Below are positions 13,385 to 25,500 of a DNA stretch of 64,000 nt, in pieces. The DNA is from Solen grandis. Its lineage: Eukaryota; Mollusca; Bivalvia; Adapedonta; Solenidae. The position numbers and the translations under genes were made by a program. The notes beneath the pieces were generated by a model. That model had not been told where the DNA came from. It saw nothing but the letters and a program-made list of their open reading frames with translations, and searched no databases. The stretch is from NCBI GenBank assembly GCA_021229015.1, contig CM037784.1, forward strand, positions 65,065,223 to 65,129,222. The letters run 5' to 3'. Numbering within the stretch: position 1 is the stretch's first letter; the number at the start of each line of letters is the position of its first letter.

Positions 13385-13912
13385 TTAACCATTTTCTTTC
13401 ATCTTAGGTCCCTGAAATTCAAAATCATGATTACATTGAATTATTTTTGGTGGCCCATTTTCATATATTACATCTTCCAGTGATTCTGCCACCCTTTTTG
13501 AAGATTTGTGACCTAAAGGACGTTGCATCATATACCTCGAATGCACATCGACATCTTGCAAAATGTTGTACGTTTTTTGTGATGTTAAGTTGTCTTTCGT
13601 CATATCTATTCAGTCGACCTGCCACCTTTGCCCAGTACTGTCTGCTGTTGAAGGCATTGTGTCAGGTTTGTAAGGAAACAGAGGATACTGTTGTTGATAA
13701 TACTTTTGGCATATTAAAATTTCATTACCTTCACGTTCACTAAATCCAGTGTAGTGTTCTCTTGGTTTGTAGTATAGTACTCTAGCTCCACAGCCATGAT
13801 TTGTTTTGAAAATTCCTTTGACATACATCGGTAGCTCCTCTGCTGCAAGGACTCTTTCGTCTTCGTGGATGATACTGCTATCGACATCTAAACACAATTG
13901 GTGCCCCTGCAT
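13385..13912 (-). pseudogene. retroelement integrase core remnant
   Basis: A minus-strand frame of about 175 codons, interrupted by one in-frame TGA near 13605, resembles the DDE integrase core of LTR-type retroelements. Before the stop it has QRWQVD, and after it IDMTKDNLT, together the usual WQ.DLIDM strand with the first catalytic Asp. Then come DVDVHSRYMMQRPLGHKSSK and ENGPPKIIQCNHDFEFQG. The second catalytic position, normally Asp in the (Q/H)(S/C)D.G.EF motif, appears to be Asn. No long terminal repeats or other pol parts are seen, but the assembly gap lies just upstream of its 5' end. It is a dead fragment. Confidence 0.75.
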
Positions 13913-13975
13913 TTAAACCATCTTTGCAATATTTTTCTCTTTAATGTTTCTACTTTTCTTTTAAAAAGTTTAAAT

Positions 13976-14075
13976 NNNNNNNNNNNNNNNNNNNNNNNNN
14001 NNNNNNNNNNNNNNNNNNNNNNNNNNNNNNNNNNNNNNNNNNNNNNNNNNNNNNNNNNNNNNNNNNNNNNNNNNN
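13976..14075. other. assembly gap (100 N)
   Basis: Exactly 100 consecutive N, a common placeholder for a scaffold join of unknown length. Features should not be assumed continuous across it. Confidence 0.98.
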
Positions 14076-17000
14076 TTACACATGACGGTCTGGTTTCTAA
14101 AAGACTTCACTTTTCAAGAAAACGGCTTCGTTCTGTTTTTTCCTATTATCATTATTATTATTATTATAAAAAGAAATCGAATCTTTCTAAATAAAATGAT
14201 TTTCAAATTATTGGAAAATTTAAATGACATTAAAGAAGAAGCGATTTGCATTTTCTATAGTATGACAAGTGCTACAAAAAGTTTCAGTTTAAAGATGTTT
14301 TTTTGTGAAGGTCTCCATTTAAATTACTACAATTATTTCGCAACCGTGTGTGTATGAATGACGGAGCCTTTCTCCATGATTGTAATACAAAGGAACTAAT
14401 ATATATGTACTAATATTCAGCAGATTACTTTTAAACGATTGCAATGTTACATAATTTCGTGTATTTTCAATTATGTTATTCCATAGCAAGTCCCTTCTAA
14501 GTCGGTCGCAGAAAGATGAACAGATCAGATTACCGGAAACAAGTTTTGAACGCTGGAAAATCTGGACCTGTTAATAGGCTACTGGAGACTAGTAGGCCCA
14601 TAATTGAGCAGATTCGACTGGAGTACGCCCCTTTGTTGTAGCCATTTTTTTTCTTTTTCGTTGTTGATGCTGGACAAAACAGACGTACTGTCATTGTATA
14701 AGTAAACGTTTCATGCAATTTAGCTAAAAGGAACTTGGTTGTTTATGACACTGTCTGTACAAGTCTTTAGCACGGTCGATAATTTCCAGTGTGTGCGAAG
14801 TGTACGGTATGGGACTATTACTTTTTATGGTACGGTATAAGACATTAACAAATCAACAAGGCTTTGGTGTGGCCAATTTTCTTTTCGACATTAACAGATG
14901 CTGAACCAAACATGATAAAATTTCCAAGCTATGAACCTCTCCTTCAGCTGCAAGTACTTCGACATATACTTTCCCTTTACGTCACGGTGTAACTTTCTAC
15001 TTACTTGGCTAACGGCTTTAGAGTTTTTGGAAATGCTTATACTTGTTTATTAACTACAATAATTTCATCCAGCCGCAATTTGTTTGACTTGCTATGCGGA
15101 ACTGGAGATGCGGTGTCCCATGATTTCTATACTCTCGTAATAATTAAAATGTAGAAAGATGAATTAATAACCAAATGGGTGGAAGGAAGTCCCTCCTCAA
15201 ACAATCTGCGCTTTTCTGATTGATAATCAAAATATACCTTAATTACAAAATGACATCACTGAAAGGCTGACTAGATACGTTGGATCACATGTCTAACTTA
15301 TCAGTTCATAAAGAAAGAGTTTAACAGAAGATGTGAACAAAGAAAATAAATCAGAGGATATTGATAATGAGGCGGCGGGTCAGCTTGTACTGCATAGTAA
15401 CAACCAGATATCGAACGAAAAGTCTATTGTGCCTAACAGACAATTAGAGAAGAAAAAAGAGGATTGTGGCGCAATTAGGAAAATTAATCTCCTGGTGAAA
15501 CCAGAATCGCTACTAAATGTCCTTGAATAAAAATCAAAGCGCTAGGAAACTGCAAAGCGATCAGAAAACAGGATTGAATGTTGGAGTTTTAACCGACAGG
15601 TTTCGATGTCAACGTTTTTCGACCTCTAAACTACTCCTGCGTAGTAATACATCAAAGTTAAAAATGATATGCCAAAATTTTATTAACTGGCTTCAGTTCT
15701 CGTTCTTACAGTATGCTAATATTCTTCCATTTGGTATTCGTTTTTCTTTTATTTTGTGATCAACTTTCGCCTATTGGTGTCAGAGTATACATAATAAAAC
15801 TAGTACAAAATGTGAGTGCCGAAATCCTGTAGACTTTAACATATATTCTCTCAAGTTAGACGTATAAAATATAACAGGTTCTGAAACAAAGTCTTGATGC
15901 AACATATTTATTATGTTATATAAGTGATATTATTGTCAGCAGAACTACTCTTAGTGTATTACTCAATTACCTGAAATCCAGTTTGACGTAATTTTCATGA
16001 ATATTCAATATGAAGCACTTACACAATATTTGAAATATCACAAATATGATACACATGATGTATGTGCAAATTGATTGTCAAAGGCCAGATACTGATGTGG
16101 TTATATATGCCAGGTACAAAACATGGCAAGTTTTTACAGAGAATCTTATTTTGAATAAAACAGTCACAAGCAAACTTAAAATTATCCTCTCTAACATTTT
16201 CCTTCAGCGGTTAAAACATATGACATATATACATCTTTAATTTGATTTCAACTTTTGCAGATTAGATTTACATGTGTCAACTCCCAACAGTCTGTAAAAG
16301 AGGGGTCTGATACATCGTCGGAAACCCCCGGCTGATTATTTCGTTCCTCTACATGATGCATATAGATGATATCGATCGGGCGTGGATATTCGAATCCACG
16401 ATGTTTTAATGTCTTGTAATGATATGATAAAAAGTTCTGCACTATCATAAAAAGCCGGTTTTAAGGCAAGTTATTACTCATTAAGTTTGACCCACGTGAT
16501 TATCTTTTTAATTTAAACATATTTTATTATTCACATTCATACAAACACAAAGGGTACAAACAATATGAATAGTGCCATAATTTTGAAGTAACTGGATTGA
16601 GGTGAAAACAATTTGTTTGTAAAACTTCTCTCCAACAAATATAAATTGCAACTGGCGAGAATTAAATGACTCATATTATGTTTGTTTTACAAACAGAAAA
16701 CAATTAAACTATACATACTGAAAAGGAAATGTCATAATCTGATATATAGTCATGATATTGTTTCGTTTGATGATATAAATAAGAATGAATATATTTGGAT
16801 AAAAAACAGGTAAAGAAATAAGACGGAAGAGAAACAGGTGATGAAAGAAATCGGATACCTTTATCGTGGCAACCATTGAAAATTGAATTTAAGCTTATTA
16901 TCTTTTTAGACTCGATAAACATTTTAATGTGTGTTTAAGGTGTGAATATATCAGAAATATCTTAGCTTCAAAGTAGGCGACAGCTGTAGAAACAGAGCTG

Positions 17001-18591
17001 TAAAGTATCAGGAGGGTTAACTTTATCTTTAGTCCAAGTTGTATGGTGGCATATTACTTCCGTTAGGTTTCGTGTTAACTACTTCAAGTTCGCGATAATT
17101 ATCTAATTATCTAGGCATATTTCTGCCATAACATAACGTGTTAACGTTTTGCACAGCTCTTATAGGACATCTTGTAATGATTTGATTCAGATTACATCAT
17201 GCGCCCATTAACCTATATTTATATAGGTGCTATTTTACCATCTTTGTATTTATTTGTGTATTTCTGGCAATAACCAAATGTGGTTTGTGCCAATATTTTT
17301 TTTTACTTTGACTTTTGTCATTATATGAAATGGTGAGTAGTTAACAAGGCTATTTGTGGAATACACAGGCTGAGCAAAAAGTAACATTGCTATTAGTAAC
17401 CGTCTTACGTGTGTGAAACAATATCTGAACACTTTAATCGGGAAAACAACGCCCACGGCGAACTAGAAAGCAGACTGTTTGTGAAACAAATGACTAATGT
17501 AGTTGAAAACAAAATGGCCTCAAACATGTTTTTAGTTATACACGTTTAATGTATATATTTGTACATGTATGTTGTTTTTGAAGTTTATATTTAGTGTATA
17601 GAAGTGACCTTATGTGTAATAATTGGAGCACACTTATCATTTTTGTATCATTTTGTTCGGCTAGACAGTTGCAATTATGGAGTCTCCCTCTCAAGTAACA
17701 TTGCTCCTGCTTCGCGTAAAATTACGGTACACATGTAATTATATATCATTTGTGTTGAGATGATTATATGCTTTAAAGGCTATATGTGAACCTTTTCTGC
17801 ATGTTTTATCTTTAATATCGATGCAAATAACTGTTTTTGACGTAGTCCTAAATTTATTTAGTTCATATTATTTGATTTCCGATTAATTTCTACCAACCAT
17901 CATGTAAAATTCATTTGAATTCTACAAGATGTAGATACACTTGAGTTACATGCATATATATCATTGCTTATTTGTCTGTGAATTTTGTAAATTTGTTTAA
18001 TTTGTTTAATCATGCCTTATATGAAATCTGCCTACCTTGAGAAAATTAAGGTATATACATGTACCTTGAAATTTGAATTCCCAAATTATTATCAGATGGT
18101 TACTGCTTAAGCCTGAAATTCATTTATTGGAAAGTGGTAACACGAACCTTATCTAAATTACCAGTTATTAGGTTTTTCATTTATCGCAAACCATAACTTG
18201 TTAACTTGTTAGATTGACTGATTGATTTTTACAACGCAACATATTGTAACCGATTGCGAAAAAAGTGGCATACCGGATATCCAAATTCAGTGCCCTCTAT
18301 CGGGCAAGATATACGTGAACCTGTTTGCGTAGGTGGGAAAAATTATCAATGAAAATACTTTGAATGCAATTTTGTGACATAAGCCGGTGAAGTTCAGCAG
18401 TTCACGCACCTTTGGCATGTCCTTGGTTAATCTAATACGAATACGGCAAGTAAATTATGTCGTTCGATCCTCACAGCCACAAGATCCTACAAGATCCACT
18501 TGATGAGGAAAATCAATAAAACGGTTCCAAATTACAAGCCACACTTTATCATTTACTGTTCCAGTTTATGCTTAACGCAACATTAGGACTC
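14076..18591. other. non-coding stretch, one coding-like patch
   Basis: No gene can be supported. The patch 15333-15530 encodes 65 residues rich in charged amino acids (MNKENKSEDIDNEAAG at the start). It looks more protein-like than its surroundings, but no domain or splice structure supports it. The rest is AT-rich. Confidence 0.4.
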
Positions 18592-18665
18592 TACATGAAA
18601 ATCCGAATGACTCTGGCGGGCCTCAAATCCACGCGGTGAGGGGCTGAGTAACTTGTTAGAGTTGT
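18592..18665 (-). mobile_element. SINE family 1 fragment
   Basis: The reverse complement reads CTCAGCCCCTCACCGCGTGG, then a damaged B box and GTCATTCGGATT, matching the tRNA-like 3' half of the SINEs at 11040 and 13007. The A box and most of the body are missing. Confidence 0.75.
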
Positions 18666-18889
18666 TAAGCTTGAAAAGGAAACAAGTGGTATTTCTTGGC
18701 ATTTTCAAACCTAAGTCAGGTGACATGTGTTAAGACGTGTTCTCAGTCGGTCAGGGAAAAAAAGTTTTATTTGGATAAAATAAAGTTGTTTTAAAAATTT
18801 TTAGTGAAAGGTGAATTTGTTTGGAACCTATATCAGTTAATGGTACGAAGAGGTAGGAATAAAAAAGGGGGATAAAAGGAGAACTAGTA

Positions 18890-19830
18890 GTGATGAACAA
18901 ACAGTCGAAAAAAAGGCGGAAAAACATGGAGGATCACCGGGTGGGGTGAGTGTTTTTTCGATTGTTAGTGAGGGCTGTGTTATATGATCCAGGTACACCA
19001 CACTAAACTAAACATAACCATACTTACCCACCAATTTTTGATTCTCCTCATATGTCGAATATGCAAGAGAATACAGACATAAACAATTTCGATATTAATG
19101 GCGCCGCCCCCTATGTTAACAATGGAAGGGGACATTACTGTGTCGAACAAATCCCAGGCCAATCCGGGCTCTTCTCCATCTTCTCAATATATCAATGATT
19201 TGATGCATAAACTTACCAAGATGGACTCAAAGCTTGAAAATGTAGATTCAGGGCTAAATGATATGGATAAAAGATTGTCATCTCTTGGATCATTGGAAAA
19301 GAAGGTAGACGACTTTGATAAAGCTTAAAGAAATAATGGATCAACATAGACTCATTTAAGTTCTCGGATAAAGTTTCATTGTTTGAAGTTAGGCAAAAAA
19401 GTTAGGAGTTTGAGATAGGTGTAACACAGGGCAAACTTAGCCAGTTAGAAGCAGACAATGCTAAACTAAAGGAATCTCTGGTATACTTACAATCCCAAAG
19501 TATGAGAAACAATCTCATTTTTGGTAGTATACCCGATTTACAGCATGAAGAGACGGTTTCTACATGACAAGCAGATTGCACAGGGTGTCGTGAAAAGTCT
19601 TAAACTGGAGAGAGTGCACAGGATCGGTCCTTTTACCCATGATATGAAACGTGTGCAATTTTAACCAGTTTACAGACAGAGAAATGGTTCGTCGACAGCG
19701 AGTTAAACTTGAAGGAAGCCAGTTCTGTAGCTATCTACACGAACAGTTCCCACCATAATCTTCAAAGTTGTTATAAAGAATGTTTGAGTTTTATTTTAAG
19801 AATGCAAATCTGTTTTGTCAGATTTCCTTT
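18890..19830 (+). mobile_element. LINE ORF1 remnant
   Basis: Pieces of a non-LTR retrotransposon ORF1 protein can be read in shifting plus-strand frames. A coiled-coil heptad part at 19180-19325 contains KLTKMDSKLENVDSGLNDMD. Next comes LQSQSMRNNLIFGSIPD at about 19488-19540, the conserved (R/S)MR.NL(I/L)F.G. entry to the ORF1 RNA-binding domain. Then KSLKLERVHRIGPF and KWFVDSELNLKEASSVAIYT follow. At least four frameshifts or stops break it. It is a dead copy, perhaps part of the same insertion as the ORF2 tail at 20375-20658, with the middle deleted. Confidence 0.7.
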
Positions 19831-20001
19831 ACGATAAAGCTGCTAAAATGATTGTACATTTGTATTATTTAATCAAAAGTTATTTTTCAGTTGATGTTAA
19901 ATGAAATAAATATGGTGCCACTCCAATGTTTCCTTTGAGAAGGTGAGAGTATGTTAGTCTCGAGAACCTGTTGTCTATCTGTTTTGTTGTTGGTGGTTTT
20001 G

Positions 20002-20034
20002 TTTGTTTTGTTGTTGTTGTTGTTGTTGTTGCTG
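20002..20034. repeat. (TTG)n microsatellite
   Basis: A TTG/GTT run about 33 bases long with one GCT near its end. It is one of several TTG runs, all on the plus strand. Confidence 0.9.
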
Positions 20035-20374
20035 TTTTCATAAATACTATTCAAATTGTACTTCAAATAGATTATAGACTTCAAGCTGAAAGGTGTCCTT
20101 ACACTTGCTTAAAAGGGCGAAAGATGCTGAAGGAACATGGTTTCTCAAATGTTTGGAACGACCACATTCAGTTGTTCCGACGAAATTTATTGCATTTTTA
20201 AACGACGTTAAACTGATATTTTTATACAATCTTAGCATGCTGATTTATTAAATAATATGGTACTTACTTTGTATAAAAAGCTGAAGCCTTTCTTTCAAAT
20301 AGATATGTATTTAGAAGTATTAAATTCAATTTTCTTTAGAAGGAAAATTACAAGATTGAAAATTTCTGCACATT

Positions 20375-20658
20375 GTTTAAAATAGGGACTGCAAGATATG
20401 CAAAGATAGGATTGAAAGATATGAGAGATGTTGTCAAATTTGTAATACAAGGTATATGGAGAAGGAATATCCTTTTATTTTGGTTTGCAATATGTACTCA
20501 GATATAAGACAATATTTTCCTATAAATTATGTAGAAAACCCAAGTATGCACAAATTTATTGAATTTCTGAAGTCTGATTATATTGATATGTTGGATATGC
20601 TGAGTTATTACATATATAAGGCTAACGTTTTACGTAAAGAATTTCTGAACGTTGTATA
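20375..20658 (+). mobile_element. LINE ORF2 C-terminal remnant
   Basis: The C-terminal zinc-knuckle region of a LINE ORF2 can be read: FKIGTARYAK, then after one frame change RYERCCQICNTRYMEKEYPF and ILVCN, then NPSMHKFIEFLK to a stop at 20658. The same order (C..C, E(Y/F)(H)F.L.C, PSM.KF) occurs in the minus-strand LINE near 61980-62250 and the fragment at 37.7-38.3 kb. The usual His is Pro here. A short (AT)n follows the stop. Confidence 0.75.
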
Positions 20659-21508
20659 AGTATCAATATATATATATATGTGTAAATGTTTTAATTTTTA
20701 ATCAGGTTTTCAATTCTATGTAATTACATGTTTGTATGTATGAGTGAGTGAATATTGTGTACAGGTTTGGAGATTATTAACATAAATGTTATATTGTTTT
20801 TGAAATATCTAACGAAAATGTATTTCGAGTATCAACTAAGTGGTAATACGAATCCTATTTGGGTAATTAGTTTTTATATTACTTATCAAGTGGGGTTTGC
20901 AAACCATAACTAGGTGACTTGTAAGCATTATAAAAAAATTTACCTTACGGCAGTTATATGCCACCATAGAATTAGTATAACCCTAGTTTTATCCTTGGCT
21001 ATCTACCAGGTGCTCTATTTTGTCAATAGTTTTATTGTGTTTTGTTTTAATGGATTCATTATTCATATATAGAGAATATTTGTTTTAGGTGGATATGGAA
21101 TATATCTTATTGAGAAGTGATACATTTTTTTTTATTTTCTCGGGCGCGTAGGACGAGTGAAAATGTTACGATTGTATTACATGTACTTCGAAAAAATGTT
21201 TACTGATGAGTGATGACGAAAATAAAACTGTTTCCTGTTCATGTTTGTCATTTAATGAAACAAAGGGAGGCATTTAGTAAATACTGGGATGCTATAAATA
21301 CTATATATCCATATACCCCAAATTATCTTCCCTTTTAGTTCCAACAGAGCTATATCACTCACAGTGTGGATGATGATGATTTTGTTTCGCTTATAGAACA
21401 CCGTATTTCATTAGTTCGCATAAAATAAATAATAACTGTTGCTATCCTCTACCGAAAAGTTGCACGAGACTTTGCGGTTCTAATAGGGACTGCTTTCGTC
21501 TGCTCATT
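20659..21508. other. intergenic / 3' flank of transporter gene
   Basis: No gene. On the minus strand this is downstream of the transporter stop codon, so it should contain the transporter 3' UTR. I could not fix a polyadenylation site. Confidence 0.5.
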
Positions 21509-22520
21509 TTACGGCTGACCTGGTGGCACAGTTTCTTTTGGTGATATGTAGATCCGTATCATGAGGCGGATTGTTATATAGATACATATATTGAAGACAC
21601 ACCCAGCCAAGAGAAGGTATATGAAGTACAGCTGAGTGTATTTGTCCATCATGTGGCCGAACAAGAGCGGTAAGGGTCATATTGAAGGCGGAGACCCCTA
21701 CCAGATACACCGCCGAGATCTTCCCTGTCACTGTTAGCACGCTTTCTGCTGTCCATGTAAACACAGACGGAAAAATAACTGACATACTGAATCCAGCTAG
21801 GGCCGAGAATGCCCATATAAGGGAATCCATCTCATACAGTGCCCCGAACAAGAAACCCACGAAACTTAGAGTTAATGCAAGCAAGTATACGATGATCATA
21901 TTCGCTGGTCGAAGAAATCTAGTGATCCCAATTCCGACGAAGCGCCCGGCAGCAAACGTTCCCCAGAATATGGAGGATATTCGCAGTCCTGCTTGCCTGG
22001 TCCATTGCATGTAGTCAGTGACAAAGGTGGACAGTAAAGAACTGAAACGACCTTCGGCGGAGGCGTATATACTGATTAGAAGCATCAGAAATGTGACGAA
22101 AATAGCTTTCAGCTTCAGCGACAGGGAAGGTAGGTGGGTTTTTTGGCTCGTTTGTTTATCATCAGTGTTTTCTTCATCTTCAAGTGGAGTATTTATAACT
22201 GTGTTATATCGGCTGGAGCAGACCTTCAGTGCCACAAAAGGAAGTGCAGTTGACAGTCCCACGACCGCTGCTATCAAATAGGCGTAATGAATGCGAGTTG
22301 GACCAAACACTTCCTCGCAACCATCTTCTTCAGCCTCCAGGTCGACAGGCGCTTGGCTGACTGTACCAGAGTCACTTGTGTTCATACAGCGCTTGTCTGC
22401 AAAGGAAGGGGTCGGCGGTGAAGGGACTGATTATGCCGCCAAAACTGAAGCCGAAATGAATCCACTGCATGAAAGGGGCAGCATGGCGCCCCCATATGTT
22501 GGCGATGTGGGAGTTTCCGC
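21509..22520 (-). CDS. transporter exon 4 (terminal), two +1 breaks
   Basis: Acceptor GCTTCAG. The first frame gives GNSHIANIWGRHAAPFMQWI to FTADPFL and stops at TGA near 22374. The main frame (21504-22385) picks up one base later and carries the second half of the protein. A second +1 step near 21661 switches to GHMMDKYTQLYFIYLLLAG, a family-like last membrane segment, and a stop at 21509-21511. Left uncorrected, the last segment is replaced by an unrelated polar tail. Confidence 0.8.
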
Positions 22521-25500
22521 CTGAAGCAAACAATGATATAATAAAGTAAGCTCACTCCTTTATAGTTGTGTATGGACCATTGATGCCCTTCAAATGACGC
22601 AAAATATGAAAAATACATAAAATTATTGCTTGTGATACAGTTAAATTTTAAACATTCACCATAAAAGGCACAGATATAGTTAAGAAAAGAAAACAGTGCC
22701 AGGTTTTTTTTAAATCACAAAAATCCACGAAATTATATCATGGTGGAAAACCAGATCTTAGCCGGAATCTTAGTCGAAACGTGACATTTTAAACTTGACA
22801 CGTAGGTAAAAAAATTGATTCTCCATTGAAGCACGGGAGTTACATGCTTGCCAAATAATTTAGATACCTCATAGTTTCAGTGCGAATTACATTTTGATAG
22901 CATATTTCAAAGTGAAGACTTCTCAAATGAGATTATATTTTCATCATCAGTCTTAAGCTTTAGAAAGTCCTATTATAACTAACTGTCGGTCAGCTAGAAT
23001 ATCTAGTTAAATATCAGCTGCTCTTTATAACCGAAGGAATAATCCTGACGGTGAAAGCATCAGCTCTGTTCTGTCACAACGTTTCAATGGTTCATAGCTG
23101 GATACACAGAACATATTTATGTCTGTATCTTTTCCTTAACTTTCATATCAAGAGTTAATTTTTAGTTTAATAAACGCCTGAAATAGTCGTTTGTTTCTAC
23201 GGTGGAAACTGGAAAACTGTAAACTTTTAATGAATATTTTCTTTATTGCACTTACACGCAACATCAAATATAAAAAGCAAACACTTGCATTTAACACATA
23301 TCAAGAATCGCCATAAATTCATTACTAAAAAGTTAATGCGCGTTCAGTTGTTTGTTTGTGGCTGTATATTTCCGTTGAAGAAATACTTGAAACTGTGTAA
23401 CTGACTTATCCGTGGGGTTTGTTGTAGGTGCAGCTTGCCAACTATATTTGTTAAATTAAAATTCACAGAACACACTCTTGACATTAAAAGGTCGGCCATA
23501 TTACCTACGTCTGTCCCGCCCATGAATACTCCAGACAGGAAGTTAATGCTGCACATGAGAGGGAAGTTCTCACACCATGGCAGCGCCCCGGTTGAGATCG
23601 CCAGTAGTGACGTCACGGTCGCTAACAGCAACATCCGGTCCATCCTACAGCAGGCACATGTACCAGTATTTGTGTTATTTTGATCATATTTAGACCTGAA
23701 TCGGTTCAGACATGATTTATTATCCACTTTTATATATTTCATTTGTATGAATTGATACTGTGGCCAATCCAAGAATTTCAAGGTTTCTTTTTTTATGTCT
23801 TACCTTACACAAAGCAGAATTATTTGTCTTACTTTATAATCTATTCTATAAAATCAAACGAGATTTATTCTGCATTCTGATACGATAAAAAAAATGCTAT
23901 ATAAACTTAGAAGGCTTGCTGCGTGTGTTATCTTCCGATATATGCATGTTTCAGTTTAGTAAACATGTGAGAAATGAAAGAGAGTTTCGTTTTTCATGCT
24001 ATATCACAGAATTTTGAATTGTACATTTTAATTTTTAACGGTTCTGATTATATTACTGTGCATCTTAAATTAACACCGTAAATTAATTTTTGATATAGCA
24101 ATCAAAACGATTTTTTTTCTTCTAATTTACCGATAATACAATTCAGCTGACTTATAAACAAATCTGAAATTATGATAATTCAACCAATATCGCTTTTTCA
24201 AAGCATTACAGACATGGAAACTTCCTTAGGCTATAAATAATATTGCCCTCTAAAATTCTAGAAATCTAGACTGATCGGTTGTTTCGCCAATCATGGCGTG
24301 CATTGTTCAAATAAATAAAATACAGAACAGACAGAAATTTTATTGAGACTTGTACATAGTACATCATCTTGTTCACCTGATTTACACAAATAGATTCACT
24401 GAAGAAGAAAAAAGGATAATAAAAGGAGAGAGAGAAAGAGAGAAGGAAGATTCATGTACAATATAGCACCAAGTCATAGTGATAATGATAGAAACTTATA
24501 CTAGTATAAATATAATGAAATGAAGATGAAATTGTGTCATTTTCAGAAGTAAGTTGATGCTGGGGTCCTTATATATTGTTTATAACATATGTTATATAAA
24601 ATCTCTGCTTAGGTTTTACGTAACTTTAATAAGAAATTTTAGTATATGAAGATACCCTGATAAGTCAATGTTTATTATTTCTTTTATTTTTTACATATCA
24701 CAAATACAAAATAAATAAATGAATAAAAATTATAATAATAAACAAATCCAAAACAAACAAAATATCCTAAACGTTATGTACGTATAAGATAAACCAATCG
24801 ATTGGCCTGCTAACTTTTCATATATTCTTTTAATGACCTTGTTGGCAATGCGCCCCGTTGCCTGGAAGTTTATGGTGCCTTACCTGTCAAACAGAACTCC
24901 GAACACAAAAGATCCGAGCAGGTAACCAATACTGGAAGCTGTAAAGATCCAAGGAAGCTGTTTCCAGATCCTTGGCCATGATGAGTCTCAGGTCGGGGAA
25001 CGTTGAGCCGACTACCGCGGTGTTCCAGCCCTGGGGGAGACATGAGGGACCAGGTGAAGGAGTTCTGTATTTTAGCAGACTGATCATCATTTTTCGTGCA
25101 GAGGTAATCACATTGATGAAGGAAAAAAAAAACATTTTCACATATATATCGATATTGTAGAAAAACGATTAAGGGAGGCTGAGAAATGGTCTAGTGCATC
25201 CCTCAGCAAACAATCTGATTAAAATCCGCTTCTTAATGACGCTTTGCTATACTACGCTTTATTAGGAGATCCGCGTAGCGTAGCAGAGTGTCTTTAGGAG
25301 TTGATACTTAATACATCCACAAAATGTACTGATATTCATAGTTATTGCTCGTGCTATATAACCGAGGTATCGGCACAGTTTCGGTCATTTTATGTCGTCA
25401 CCGACGTCAAGACTCACCACTACCATCTGTATTTCAATTATGCTGTACCCGTCTCGTAGCTTAATGTTAAATGCGTCTGTATAAGAAATGGGAGGTCCTA

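Noticed and set aside
15333..15759. Two overlapping open frames as exons of an unknown gene
   Set aside because: The first is somewhat protein-like, but there are no splice sites, domain or partner exons, so only a note was kept in the region entry.
21682..22281. Plus-strand open frames of 110 and 87 codons opposite the transporter
   Set aside because: Antisense shadows of exon 4. The minus strand carries the family motifs.
22370..22410. Short intron explaining the frame change in transporter exon 4
   Set aside because: A CTTTGCAG acceptor-like string is present but there is no donor before it and no room for an intron.
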